A DNA stretch of 64,000 bases, from assembly GCA_947467345.1 (NCBI GenBank), contig CANIHD010000005.1, positions 1 to 64,000 of the forward strand. Direction: 5' to 3'. The DNA comes from Alphaproteobacteria bacterium. GTDB taxonomy: Bacteria; Pseudomonadota; Alphaproteobacteria; Micropepsales; Micropepsaceae. The translations under genes and the position numbers were made by a program. Shown one piece after another: positions 17,317 through 26,167 of this stretch; positions within the stretch are counted from its first letter, which is position 1; each line of letters starts with the position of its first letter. The notes beneath the pieces were generated by a model. That model was not told where the DNA came from. It saw only the letters and a program-made list of their open reading frames with translations, and searched no databases.

Positions 17317-17335
17317 CCACAAAAACAAAGGCCCC
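17317..17335. repeat. 19-bp direct repeat, right copy
   Basis: Identical to 17110-17128. It overlaps the left arm and A-tract of the rplI terminator hairpin, so this copy is presumably the original. Confidence 0.85.
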
Positions 17336-17353
17336 GCTTTGGGGCGGGGCCTT
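17321..17353 (-). terminator. Intrinsic terminator of the rpsF-rpsR-rplI operon
   Basis: On the minus strand, 25 bases after the rplI stop, a 9-bp perfect stem (AAGGCCCCG / CGGGGCCTT, 17328-17336 with 17345-17353) is followed by TTTGTTTTT. Stem plus U-tract is a standard rho-independent terminator. Confidence 0.88.
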
Positions 17354-17378
17354 CGATATTCGTAAATCGAGCGAGCGA

Positions 17379-17954
17379 TTAGGCGTCCGCTTCTTCGTCC
17401 TTGGGGGCTGCGCCCTCTTCGAACAAAGCTTCGGCGTCGATCTCGGGTTCTTCCTCGTCCGGCGTTTTGGCCAGAACGTCTTCGCCGCGAGCCTGGCGTT
17501 CCGCTTCGTCTTCGGTACGCGCGACGTTGATGGTCACCTTCACGCGCACTTCCGGGTGGAGGACGACGTAGACCGGGTGCAACCCGATATCCTTGATCGC
17601 CTTGTCCAACGGCACCTGCGTGCGGGCGACGTCGAAGCCGCCAGCCGAGATGGCATCGGAAATATCACGCGGGGAAACCGAGCCATAAAGCTGGCCGCGA
17701 TCGCCGGCCTGACGCAGCAACATGAAGACCTTGCCTTCGAGCTTCGACGAAATCACTTGCGCGTCCGACTTGCGCTCGAGGTTGCGCGCTTCCAATTGCA
17801 CGCGCTGGGTTTGGAAGTAAGCGAGGTTCGCCTTGGTGGCGCGCAGCGCTTTCTTTTTCGGCAGAAGGAAATTGCGGGCGAAGCCGTCTTTCACCTTCAC
17901 CACGTCGCCCATTTGACCGAGCTTTTCGACTCTTTCGAGTAGAACTACTTGCAT
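17379..17954 (-). CDS. rplI: 50S ribosomal protein bL9
   Basis: A 191-residue bL9. The N-terminal RNA-binding domain is clear ([19 protein letters not shown], then [15 protein letters not shown]), followed by the connecting helix and the C-terminal domain. The last ~40 residues are an acidic Glu/Asp/Ala tail longer than in E. coli L9 (149 residues); such tails are common in Alphaproteobacteria. It is last in the S6-S18-L9 operon, 10 bases after rpsR. Confidence 0.97.
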   Translation of the reverse strand: MQVVLLERVEKLGQMGDVVKVKDGFARNFLLPKKKALRATKANLAYFQTQRVQLEARNLERKSDAQVISSKLEGKVFMLLRQAGDRGQLYGSVSPRDISDAISAGGFDVARTQVPLDKAIKDIGLHPVYVVLHPEVRVKVTINVARTEDEAERQARGEDVLAKTPDEEEPEIDAEALFEEGAAPKDEEADA

Positions 17955-17964
17955 AGCGATCCTC

Positions 17965-18210
17965 CTATTTCACGACGTAGGGGAGAAGCGCCATGAAGCG
18001 TGCGCGCTTGATCGCCTTGGCGAGCTCGCGTTGCTTCTTGGTGCAGACGGCAGTGATGCGCGACGGAACGATCTTGCCGCGCTCGGAAATGTAGCGCTGC
18101 AGAAGTTTCACGTCCTTGTAGTCGATCTTCGGCGCGTTATCGCCGGAGAACGGGCAGGTCTTGCGGCGGCGAAAGAAGGGCCGGCGTGCGAGAGGGGGCT
18201 GCGTGCTCAT
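17965..18210 (-). CDS. rpsR: 30S ribosomal protein bS18
   Basis: An 81-residue bS18 with the conserved core [19 protein letters not shown] and the basic C-terminus [13 protein letters not shown]. It pairs with bS6 in the 30S platform. Its ATG overlaps the rpsF stop (ATGA), giving tight coupling of the two partners. No ssb gene lies between rpsF and rpsR, unlike in Firmicutes. Confidence 0.97.
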   Translation of the reverse strand: MSTQPPLARRPFFRRRKTCPFSGDNAPKIDYKDVKLLQRYISERGKIVPSRITAVCTKKQRELAKAIKRARFMALLPYVVK

Positions 18211-18590
18211 TCTACGGCTCCTTCGCTGACAACGGTCTCGCCAGAAGCGCGGCGTTCATCTTCACGCTCGCGCTCGCGCTTGCGGCTGGAATTGGATTGC
18301 TCGAACGCTTCCACGCGCACGGTGAGGTAGCGCAGGACGTCTTCGTTGATCTTGAGCTGGCGCTCGAGTTCGAAGATTGCGTTCGCGGGCGCGTTCAGAT
18401 TCAAGAGAACGTAGTGGCCCTTGCGGTTTTTCTTGATGCGGTAAGAGAGGCTTCTTAAGCCCCAGTATTCCTGCTTCTCGACCTTGCCGCCTTCAGTCTC
18501 GACAATGGTCTTGAGGTGGGTCGCAAGTGCGTCCACCTGCTGCGCGCTGATATCCTGACGCGCAATCAGCATGTGCTCGTATAGAGCCAT
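18207..18590 (-). CDS. rpsF: 30S ribosomal protein bS6
   Basis: A 127-residue bS6 beginning [15 protein letters not shown], with the core [20 protein letters not shown] and a charged Arg/Glu-rich tail after the ~95-residue fold. The ATG at 18590 is the family start; the longer frame upstream is not conserved-looking. It is first in the operon. The 235 bases before it contain GC-rich inverted segments that could form a regulatory leader. Confidence 0.96.
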   Translation of the reverse strand: MALYEHMLIARQDISAQQVDALATHLKTIVETEGGKVEKQEYWGLRSLSYRIKKNRKGHYVLLNLNAPANAIFELERQLKINEDVLRYLTVRVEAFEQSNSSRKREREREDERRASGETVVSEGAVE

Positions 18591-18825
18591 GTGGCTTCGT
18601 CCTTCGTTATAGGTGCGGCACGGCTCGCGGGAAGGTAGGACCTGCGAGATCCGCGTCGGTTCACGAGAGCACCGGACATCCGGCATTCCGGCCCTAGAGC
18701 CGTCCCCGTGACCGCACCCGGTCAGAGCCGGGCGATATAGCGGGGGGAGGGGGCGGGCGCAAGGCGGCTAGCCTGGCAAAGGGCCTTGAAACGGGGTTTT
18801 GGGCCCATTTTGGCTGTTTGGGCCT

Positions 18826-19677
18826 TCAGAACGGTCGGTCGCCTGCCACTACGGTCCGGTGCATGGTCCGTACGTCGGGGTAGGTATAGCCGCCGGTGCC
18901 CCGGTGCATGACGCAGCGATTGTCCCAGATCACCAGATCGCCGTCTTTCCATTTGTGGGCATAAACGAACTCGGGACGAATCTGATGTTCGAATAGCGGA
19001 TCGAGAATCGCATCCGCTTCTTCTTCGCTCATGCCTTCGATGCCGATGGTGAAGCGAGCTGAAAGATAGAGTGCCTTCTTGCCGGTAACCGGGTGCGTTC
19101 GGACGAGAGGCCAGGCCTGATCCGGAATCGATTTCTGCATCTCGTAATGATCTTTGGCGTCAGGGCGGCGCGCCGAAATGGTGACGCGCTTGTTCTTCGC
19201 TTTGGAGACCGCGTGAATGCCTTTGAGTCCCGCGATGCGTTTCTTCATCTCGTCCGGCAATGTTTCATAAGCGCGATACATGTCGGCAAATTCGGTATCG
19301 CCGCCGTGACGCGGATTCTGCCGCGCATGCAGAATGGTCGCGAGGCTTGGCTTCTCGCGATGCGATGAATCGGAATGCCAAAAATCGCCCCCATCGATGA
19401 GCCCGACTGGCTTGCCATCTTTCATATCGTTGGAAAGAACGAGAACCTCGGGATGCTCGACAAGGGCATAGCGGGCGTTGAGCTGGTCTTCGAGCGGGCC
19501 GAAGCGCCGGCTGAAGTCCACCAGCTCTCCCGGCTCCAAATCCTGATCGCGAATGGCGATCACGCTGTTGCCGTGAAAGGCGTCTAAGATTCCCTGGAAT
19601 TCCTGCGGGCCAAGATTTTCCAGATCGACGCCGGTGATTTCGGCGCCGATCGACCGGCCGATCCTGTTGACCTTCAT
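18826..19677 (-). CDS. TauD/TfdA-family Fe(II)/2-oxoglutarate dioxygenase
   Basis: A 283-residue dioxygenase. The iron triad is visible: His101 and Asp103 in FWHSDSSH and His258 in VMHRGTGGY, with Arg274 as the likely 2-oxoglutarate ligand. The family hydroxylates small acids such as taurine, alkyl sulfates or phenoxyacetates, often to release sulfite or break an ether. The substrate is not readable. The divergent MFS transporter of an acid-symporter type is a plausible uptake partner; that link is inference. Confidence 0.9.
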   Translation of the reverse strand: MKVNRIGRSIGAEITGVDLENLGPQEFQGILDAFHGNSVIAIRDQDLEPGELVDFSRRFGPLEDQLNARYALVEHPEVLVLSNDMKDGKPVGLIDGGDFWHSDSSHREKPSLATILHARQNPRHGGDTEFADMYRAYETLPDEMKKRIAGLKGIHAVSKAKNKRVTISARRPDAKDHYEMQKSIPDQAWPLVRTHPVTGKKALYLSARFTIGIEGMSEEEADAILDPLFEHQIRPEFVYAHKWKDGDLVIWDNRCVMHRGTGGYTYPDVRTMHRTVVAGDRPF

Positions 19678-19783
19678 GCTACGCTCCTGGGCACATTCGC
19701 GCGAGTTTTCCCCGCTTTAATGCCCCCTTATACAAGACCAAGCGCCTACTGCCAGAGCCGCTCTTGACCGGCCTTAAGGCGGT

Positions 19784-21106
19784 ATGAGCAGGCTCTCGCC
19801 GCCGGGGGGGCACGGAAAGCGGGGCGGGGTGCAAACAATTCAGGCTGCGGAAGACGACATTCTCTTCGCGAAAATCGCGTGGCGGATCATTCCGTTCATG
19901 GGGCTGCTCTATTTCATCAGCTTCCTCGACCGGGTGAATGTCAGTTTTGCCGCGCTCACGATGAATGAGGATCTCGGCTTCTCCAACGCGGTTTTTGGAT
20001 TCGGCGCGGGCATTTTCTTTCTTGGCTATTTCCTTTTCGAAGTGCCGTCGAATGTCATCCTCGCCCGCGTCGGTGCGCGCATCTGGATATGCCGCATCAT
20101 GCTGACCTGGGGCTTGGTCTCCATGGCGATGGCGTTCGTGTGGGACCCGATGAGCTTTTACGTCATGCGGTTCCTGCTCGGCCTCGCTGAAGCCGGATTC
20201 GCGCCGGCGATGATTTATTATCTGACCTTCTGGTTTCCCGCCGCGATCCGCACGCGTTATATGGCGGCGTATTTTCTAGCGATACCGCTCGCCAGCGTTG
20301 TTGGGGCGCCGGTGTCGAGCCTCATTCTTGAAATGAACGGGCTTGGTGGTCTTCGCGGTTGGCAATGGCTTTTCCTCATCGAAGGACTGCCGGCCTGCAT
20401 CATCGCATTCGTCGTTCTCTTCTATTTGCCGGATGGCCCGAAAGTGGCTCGCTGGTTGAATGAAGCTGAAAAGGTGCGCGTTGCCGCGCGCCTCGCGGCG
20501 GAGGAAAAGCCCAGCAAACACAAATTGTGGCTGGCCTTAACCGACATGCGCGTGCTCGCACTCTGCGCGGTCTACTTTGGTATCGTGATCGGTCTTTACG
20601 GATGCACGCTCTGGCTGCCGCAGATTGTGCGCGCTATGGGGTATAGCAATCTCGAAACCGGTTTTGTTGTTTGTGGAATCTATCTCGTCGTCGTGGTGGT
20701 GATGATGGCGGTGGCGCGCTCAAGCGAAGTCAGAGGCGAGCGTGTTTGGCATGTGATTGCGTTGGCGTTGACAGCAGCGGCAGCACTTGTCGCTGCTGCT
20801 GTGGCGCCGTCCGATTATGTCGTTCTTGCCATGCTGACCATCGCAACCGCAGCGATCTACGCTACGCTCTCGCCGTTCTGGGTGATACCGCCGAGCTTTT
20901 TGGCGGGAGCGGGTGCCGCCGCCGGTATCGCTCTTATTAACGCGACGGGAAATCTTGGCGGCTATGTCGGGCCTATGATGATCGGCGCCTTACGTGAGCG
21001 CACCGGCGCATTTGGGCCCGGTCTAATGGCGCTGGCCGCTTCCGCCGTCTTTGCAGCTGCAGTGATCGCGATTGTCGCGCGTACGGTGCAACCGCGGCAT
21101 TCTTAA
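19784..21106 (+). CDS. MFS transporter, anion:cation symporter type
   Basis: A 440-residue, 12-helix major facilitator. The opening PFMGLLYFISFLDRVNVSFA and the helix-4 region LLGLAEAGFAPAMIYYLTFW are typical of the ACS family (tartrate, phthalate, glucarate, galactonate carriers). It therefore probably imports an organic anion with a proton. It is transcribed divergently from the TauD-type dioxygenase across a 106-base gap and overlaps a convergent membrane protein gene by 4 bases. Confidence 0.88.
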   Translation: MSRLSPPGGHGKRGGVQTIQAAEDDILFAKIAWRIIPFMGLLYFISFLDRVNVSFAALTMNEDLGFSNAVFGFGAGIFFLGYFLFEVPSNVILARVGARIWICRIMLTWGLVSMAMAFVWDPMSFYVMRFLLGLAEAGFAPAMIYYLTFWFPAAIRTRYMAAYFLAIPLASVVGAPVSSLILEMNGLGGLRGWQWLFLIEGLPACIIAFVVLFYLPDGPKVARWLNEAEKVRVAARLAAEEKPSKHKLWLALTDMRVLALCAVYFGIVIGLYGCTLWLPQIVRAMGYSNLETGFVVCGIYLVVVVVMMAVARSSEVRGERVWHVIALALTAAAALVAAAVAPSDYVVLAMLTIATAAIYATLSPFWVIPPSFLAGAGAAAGIALINATGNLGGYVGPMMIGALRERTGAFGPGLMALAASAVFAAAVIAIVARTVQPRHS

Positions 21107-21630
21107 TGCGTGTCGTCTTCTGACTCGAAAAAGAAGCTGACCGATTCTGCGAATTGCAGAAAGAACGGAGAGAGATTCCAACTAACCGCCAGCATCAAAA
21201 CGCCGCCGCTCGGCGCGAAAGGATAGCCGATCGCATTCAGTAGAAGCACGATGTTGATGAGGAGGCCGGACGCGACGTGAATCTTCAGTCGCGTTGGCAC
21301 TTTCATTGCCGTCACGCTCTGCCACTGCTTAGGCGCCAACACAATCAGCGCGACCGCTTGCGCGGCAATGATCGCGCTGGCCACGCGCCACGTCATGTCG
21401 AGCGAAAGACCGAGCGCATAGAGCAATGGCGCCGTCATCGCGTTCATCGCCGTCACCATCCCGGACTGAATGTAATAGCGCGCGACCCAGAGATGGAATT
21501 TCGACATCGCCGCGCCGCGCATCTGGCGCAGCGCCATCAAAAGCGCCGCGAAGCCCGAGAACGTGATTCCGATCTGAGCGAGCGTGTAGAAGTAACTCGC
21601 GCCCGGCAGGTCCATGCCTGGCTGGTCCAT
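21103..21630 (-). CDS. Hypothetical four-helix membrane protein
   Basis: A 175-residue protein with about four hydrophobic helices (YTLAQIGITFSGFAALLMAL; TAPLLYALGL; VASAIIAAQAVALIVLA; LLINIVLLLNAIGYPF) and short polar ends. The first helix region is typical of small uncharacterised proteins found widely in proteobacteria. No function can be assigned. It is convergent with the MFS gene and divergent from fabD. Confidence 0.7.
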   Translation of the reverse strand: MDQPGMDLPGASYFYTLAQIGITFSGFAALLMALRQMRGAAMSKFHLWVARYYIQSGMVTAMNAMTAPLLYALGLSLDMTWRVASAIIAAQAVALIVLAPKQWQSVTAMKVPTRLKIHVASGLLINIVLLLNAIGYPFAPSGGVLMLAVSWNLSPFFLQFAESVSFFFESEDDTH

Positions 21631-21736
21631 AAAACTCTCCCCATCCGCCTTGTGGCGAATTGGGCCACGGAATGCGCGTTCCGAACAGAGGGAGTTACCG
21701 CTTGCCCTCAGGCGGGACCCGTTCTAGAGCGGGCAC

Positions 21737-22678
21737 ATGAACAGAGCATTCATTTTTTCGGGTCAGGGCAGCCAGGCCATTGGCATGGGCAAGGCCTTCG
21801 CCGACGCCTTCGCGCCAGCTCGCGAAGTGTTCGAAGAGGTCGATGAGGCTTTAGGCCAGAATCTGTCCCGCCTGATGTGGGAAGGCCCGGAAGCCGACCT
21901 CACCCTCACCGAGAATGCGCAGCCAGCGATCATGGCCGCCTCGATGGCGATCATACGGGTGCTGCAAAAAGAATCGGGCCTCGATTTCGGGCGTCACGCT
22001 GGTCTCGTAGCCGGGCATTCGCTGGGTGAATATTCCGCGCTGTGCGCTGCCGGTGCTTTCACCCTGGCTGACACGGCGAGGCTCTTGCGCTTGCGCGGCC
22101 AGGCCATGCAGGCGGCGGTGCCTACGGGCGAGGGCGCCATGGCGGCCTTGCTGGGCATCGAGATCGCCGACGCCGAAGCTGCCTGTGCCGAAGCGAAGGA
22201 TGTCGGCCTCGTCGTTGTCGCCAACGACAACGCGCCGGGTCAGATTGTTATTTCCGGCAAAAAGGCGGCGGTCGAAAAGGCCGGCGAAATCGCCAAGTCC
22301 AAGGGCGCCAAGCGCGTGATTTTGCTCAATGTCAGCGCGCCGTTCCATTCGCCGCTGCTGCAGCCCGCTGCCGACGCGATGCAAGAAGCCTTGCAAGCGG
22401 TGACGATCCGCCCGCCAGCAGCTTCTCTCATGGCCAATGTCACCGCCGAGACCACCATCATCCCCGAAATGATTCGCTGCCTTCTCGTTGAACAAGTGAC
22501 GGCCCGCGTGCGCTGGCGCGAATCGGTGGCGAAATTTCGCGAAACGGGTGTGACCTCCACGGTCGAAGCCGGCGGCAACAAAGTTCTCACCGGCATGGTG
22601 AAGCGCATCGACAAAGACCTGACGCCCATCACAATCGATACGCCTGCCGACCTCGAAGCCTTCGCAAAGTCGTTGTGA
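21737..22678 (+). CDS. fabD: Malonyl-CoA:ACP transacylase
   Basis: A 313-residue enzyme that loads malonyl groups onto ACP. It starts NRAFIFSGQGSQAIGMGKAF, has the nucleophile in GHSLGEYSAL (Ser95) and the partner histidine in APFHSPLL. It is first in a fabD-fabG-acpP-fabF-mltG-yicC-gmk run, the standard alphaproteobacterial order; fabG begins 10 bases later. Confidence 0.96.
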   Translation: MNRAFIFSGQGSQAIGMGKAFADAFAPAREVFEEVDEALGQNLSRLMWEGPEADLTLTENAQPAIMAASMAIIRVLQKESGLDFGRHAGLVAGHSLGEYSALCAAGAFTLADTARLLRLRGQAMQAAVPTGEGAMAALLGIEIADAEAACAEAKDVGLVVVANDNAPGQIVISGKKAAVEKAGEIAKSKGAKRVILLNVSAPFHSPLLQPAADAMQEALQAVTIRPPAASLMANVTAETTIIPEMIRCLLVEQVTARVRWRESVAKFRETGVTSTVEAGGNKVLTGMVKRIDKDLTPITIDTPADLEAFAKSL

Positions 22679-22688
22679 AAGGGAATTG

Positions 22689-23429
22689 ATGTTCGATCTT
22701 TCGGGAAAGACTGCCCTTGTCACCGGCGCCTCCGGCGGCATCGGGCGCGACATTGCGCGGGCCCTTCATGCGCAAGGCGCGAATCTTGTTCTGCACGGCA
22801 CGCGCCAGGACGCGCTTGAGGCGCTGAAGAGCGAGCTTGGCGCTTGTTCCGCCATCGCCGCGTGTAATCTTTCGGTGCCCGCCGATGTCGATGGGCTGCT
22901 CAAAAAGGCCGAAGAAGCCGGCGGCGCGCCGATCGATATATTGGTCAATAATGCTGGCATCACGCGGGACAATCTCTTCATCCGCATGAAGGACGAGGAG
23001 TGGGATCAGGTGCTGGCGGTGAATCTGACTGCCGCCTTCCGTCTCTCGCGTTCCGCTTTGCGCAACATGATGAAGAAGCGCTGGGGCCGCATCATCGCTA
23101 TCACCTCTATTGTGGGCGTGACCGGCAATCCGGGGCAGGGCAATTACGCCGCGGCCAAGGCCGGCCTCATCGGCATGTCTAAATCCCTGGCGGCAGAAGT
23201 TGCCAGCCGAAACGTCACGGTGAACTGCGTGGCGCCTGGGTTCATCGCCACACCGATGACCGACGAGCTGACCGCCGAGCAGAAAACCGGCCTCCTGGGG
23301 CGTATCCCTGCCGGTCGTCTGGGTGAGGGCAAGGACGTCGCCAGCGCCGTCGTCTATCTCGCCAGCGACGAAGCAAGTTACGTCACCGGGCAGACAATCC
23401 ACGTCAATGGCGGTATGGCGATGATCTAA
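22689..23429 (+). CDS. fabG: 3-oxoacyl-ACP reductase
   Basis: A 246-residue SDR that reduces 3-oxoacyl-ACP with NADPH. TGASGGIG begins near residue 12, NNAGITRDN near 87, and the catalytic Ser/Tyr/Lys lie in SIVGVTGNPGQGNYAAAKAG. The C-terminus has the FabG-typical GQTIHVNGGMAM. The ATG at 22689 is preceded by AAGGGAATTG; a TTG one codon earlier is not needed. Confidence 0.96.
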   Translation: MFDLSGKTALVTGASGGIGRDIARALHAQGANLVLHGTRQDALEALKSELGACSAIAACNLSVPADVDGLLKKAEEAGGAPIDILVNNAGITRDNLFIRMKDEEWDQVLAVNLTAAFRLSRSALRNMMKKRWGRIIAITSIVGVTGNPGQGNYAAAKAGLIGMSKSLAAEVASRNVTVNCVAPGFIATPMTDELTAEQKTGLLGRIPAGRLGEGKDVASAVVYLASDEASYVTGQTIHVNGGMAMI

Positions 23430-23592
23430 GCCATTGCGCGAGAAAGAACATTTCTAAGTTTGGCGAAGCCGATAAAGTTGTGTTACCAAGCGCGACCTTC
23501 GGCCAGGAATTTGGCGGCGAGAGGGCTGTCGCTCCTGAATTCGCAAAAAAGTGGTAGAAGACACGCATTACAAATCAAGAGGCTGATCGAAT

Positions 23593-23829
23593 ATGAGCGA
23601 CGTCGCTGAACGGGTGAAGAAGATTGTTGTCGAGCACCTGAACGTGGACGCGGAGAAAGTGGCCGACAACGCGAGCTTCATCGAAGATTTGGGCGCGGAT
23701 AGCTTGGACACAGTTGAACTCGTCATGGCGTTCGAAGAGGAATTCGGTATCGAAATTCCGGACGACGCGGCCGAATCCATCGTGACGGTGGGCGATGCCG
23801 TCAAATTCATCGAAAAAGCGCAAAGCTGA
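23593..23829 (+). CDS. acpP: Acyl carrier protein
   Basis: A 78-residue acidic ACP. The phosphopantetheine serine is Ser37 in [11 protein letters not shown]. The 163-base gap from fabG, with AGAGG before the ATG, suggests its own promoter, as expected for this very abundant protein. A strong hairpin follows the gene before fabF. Confidence 0.97.
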   Translation: MSDVAERVKKIVVEHLNVDAEKVADNASFIEDLGADSLDTVELVMAFEEEFGIEIPDDAAESIVTVGDAVKFIEKAQS

Positions 23830-23850
23830 TTTCGGAACGGAAAGCGTGAC

Positions 23851-23876
23851 GAGGCCAGGGCATATGCCCAGGCCTC
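23851..23876 (+). terminator. Hairpin between acpP and fabF, possible attenuator
   Basis: An almost perfect 13-bp stem with one A:A mismatch, arms GAGGCCAGGGCAT and ATGCCCAGGCCTC, sits 22 bases after the acpP stop. No U-run follows, so it is more likely a partial terminator or 3'-end stabiliser that lets acpP exceed fabF. Confidence 0.55.
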
Positions 23877-23891
23877 GCGCGTTATAGATCG

Positions 23892-25154
23892 ATGCGCCGG
23901 GTCGTTATCACAGGACTTGGTCTGGTCACGCCGCTGGCATGCGGCGTTGAAGAGACATGGTCGCGAATCCTTGCCGGTAAATCGGCGGGGCGTCCCATCA
24001 TGCGTTTTAAGGTTGACGATCTGCCGTGCCGGATTGCGTGCGATGTTCCGCGCGGCGATGGCAGCGACGGCACGTTCAATCCTGACCAATGGGTCGATCC
24101 CAAAGAACAGCGCCGTGTCGATGATTTCATCATCTACGCGTTGGCGGCCGCGCAACAGGCGGTCACCGATTCGGGCTATGAGCCGAAGACGGCGGACGAG
24201 CGTGAACGCTCAGGCGTCCTGATCGGCTCCGGCATTGGCGGTCTCGACGGAATCGAGCAGGCGTCGATTCTAGTGCACGAGAAGGGACCGCGAAAACTCT
24301 CGCCCTTCTTTATTCCGGGTCGGCTGATCAATCTGACGTCGGGCTACACCAGCATTCGTTTCGGCTATCAGGGCCCGAATCATTCGGTGGTAACGGCGTG
24401 CTCCACCGGCTCGCATGCGATCGGCGATGCGGCGCGTTTGATCGCGCTCGACGATGCCGACGTCATGCTCGCGGGCGGCGCGGAGTCGGCCATTTGCCGG
24501 ATCGGCATTGCTGGGTTCGTTGCGTGCCGCGCTCTCTCGACCGGCTTCAACGACACGCCGGAAAAAGCATCGCGCCCGTACGACAAAGACCGCGACGGAT
24601 TCGTCATGGGTGCCGGCGCCGGCATCGTGATGCTGGAAGAATACGAACACGCCAAAGCGCGCGGCGCGAAAATCTACGCCGAGGTCAGAGGTTACGGCCT
24701 GTCGGGCGATGCGCATCACATCACGGCGCCGCCGGAAGACGGCAATGGTGGCTTCCGCGCCATGCGCATGGCGCTGAAGCGGGCGGGGCTGATCGGCGCC
24801 GATATCGATTACGTCAACGCGCACGGAACTTCGACGCCGGTAGGCGACGAGATCGAACTTCGCGCCGTCGAGCGCCTATTCGGCAATGCGGCCGGCAAGC
24901 TCTCCATGTCGTCGACCAAGTCATCGATCGGCCATCTTCTTGGCGCGGCCGGTGCGGTGGAGGCCATCTTCTCAGTGCTCGCGCTGCGCGACCAAATCGC
25001 GCCGCCGACCATCAATCTCGACAACCCCTCTATCGATACCGAAATCGACCTGGTGCCGCATACGCCGCGCAAGCGCAGCATTGAAGCTGTCATGTCAAAT
25101 TCGTTTGGCTTTGGCGGCACCAATGCCACCCTCATCATGACCCCCGCCGCGTAG
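23892..25154 (+). CDS. fabF: 3-oxoacyl-ACP synthase II
   Basis: A 420-residue condensing enzyme for fatty-acid elongation. The acyl cysteine is Cys170 in TACSTGSHAIG; the two histidines lie in NAHGTSTPVGD and KSSIGHLLGAAG; the C-terminal FGFGGTNATL is intact. Full length. It follows acpP with a hairpin in the 62-base gap. Confidence 0.96.
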   Translation: MRRVVITGLGLVTPLACGVEETWSRILAGKSAGRPIMRFKVDDLPCRIACDVPRGDGSDGTFNPDQWVDPKEQRRVDDFIIYALAAAQQAVTDSGYEPKTADERERSGVLIGSGIGGLDGIEQASILVHEKGPRKLSPFFIPGRLINLTSGYTSIRFGYQGPNHSVVTACSTGSHAIGDAARLIALDDADVMLAGGAESAICRIGIAGFVACRALSTGFNDTPEKASRPYDKDRDGFVMGAGAGIVMLEEYEHAKARGAKIYAEVRGYGLSGDAHHITAPPEDGNGGFRAMRMALKRAGLIGADIDYVNAHGTSTPVGDEIELRAVERLFGNAAGKLSMSSTKSSIGHLLGAAGAVEAIFSVLALRDQIAPPTINLDNPSIDTEIDLVPHTPRKRSIEAVMSNSFGFGGTNATLIMTPAA

Positions 25155-25187
25155 ACGAAACGTCACGTTTCGCGTACCCATTCGGGC

Positions 25188-26165
25188 ATGCGGTTTCTCA
25201 AAACCCTCTTCGTTCTGGCCGTTCTTGTCGCTGCGGCGGGCGCCGCCGCTTTATGGTGGGAAGCCAAGAATTTTGCCGCGTCCGGACCATCTACAGCGGA
25301 CACAAAGGTGTTCGTTCGCCCCGGTATGGGGCTGGGCGTGATCGCCAATATTTTGGAGGGCAGAGGCGTGGTCGACAACGCGCTTCTGTTTCGGGCCGGC
25401 GTGATGCGTCGCGATGCCGCCACCAAGTTGAAGGCCGGTGAATACGTGTTCCCCGTGCAAGCAAGCATGGCCAAAATTCTCGACATGCTCGTTCACCACG
25501 AAATCGTTCAGCATCGCATCACGATTGCCGAGGGGCTGACCACCGACATGGTGGTGTCGTTGGTGAACACGCATCCCGATTTGGAAGGCGCGGTTTCGGA
25601 AGTTCCGCCTGAGGGCAGCCTTCTGCCCGAAACCTATTTGTTCGAACTCGGCACGACACGCGAACAAATCTTGCGTGACATGCATGCGGCGCAGGAAAAG
25701 CTCCTGGCCGAGTTGTGGCCGAAACGAAAAATGGGACTGCCGTACACGACGCAACAGGAAGCGCTTACGCTGGCGTCTATCGTCGAAAAAGAAACCGGCA
25801 TTGCCGCCGAGCGTCCGCGCATCGCCGCCGTGTTTGTGAATAGGCTGCGCACACCTATGCGGCTCGAATCCGACCCCACAATCATTTACGGGCTGACCAA
25901 AGGCGTGCCGTTGGGACGGGGCTTGCGACAATCCGAGCTTGAGCGTCCCAATCCCTACAGCACCTATCAGATCGACGGATTGCCGCCGACGCCGATTGCC
26001 AATCCGGGCCGCGATGCGATTGCAGCCGTGCTTGATCCGCCCGATACCAAAGAGCTTTATTTTGTGGCCGACGGCAGCGGCGGGCATGCTTTCGCCGAGA
26101 CCTACGCGGATCATCAGCGCAATGTCGCCAATTGGCGTCGAATCGAACAGACGGACGGACAATAG
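25188..26165 (+). CDS. mltG: Endolytic murein transglycosylase MltG
   Basis: A 325-residue inner-membrane protein with one N-terminal helix (LFVLAVLVAAAGAAALWW) and a periplasmic YceG-like domain. The catalytic glutamate segment LASIVEKETG is near residue 200, followed by RIAAVFVNRLR and LESDPTIIYG. MltG cuts nascent glycan strands and so sets their length. It lies 33 bases after fabF. Confidence 0.95.
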   Translation: MRFLKTLFVLAVLVAAAGAAALWWEAKNFAASGPSTADTKVFVRPGMGLGVIANILEGRGVVDNALLFRAGVMRRDAATKLKAGEYVFPVQASMAKILDMLVHHEIVQHRITIAEGLTTDMVVSLVNTHPDLEGAVSEVPPEGSLLPETYLFELGTTREQILRDMHAAQEKLLAELWPKRKMGLPYTTQQEALTLASIVEKETGIAAERPRIAAVFVNRLRTPMRLESDPTIIYGLTKGVPLGRGLRQSELERPNPYSTYQIDGLPPTPIANPGRDAIAAVLDPPDTKELYFVADGSGGHAFAETYADHQRNVANWRRIEQTDGQ

Positions 26166-26167
26166 AC

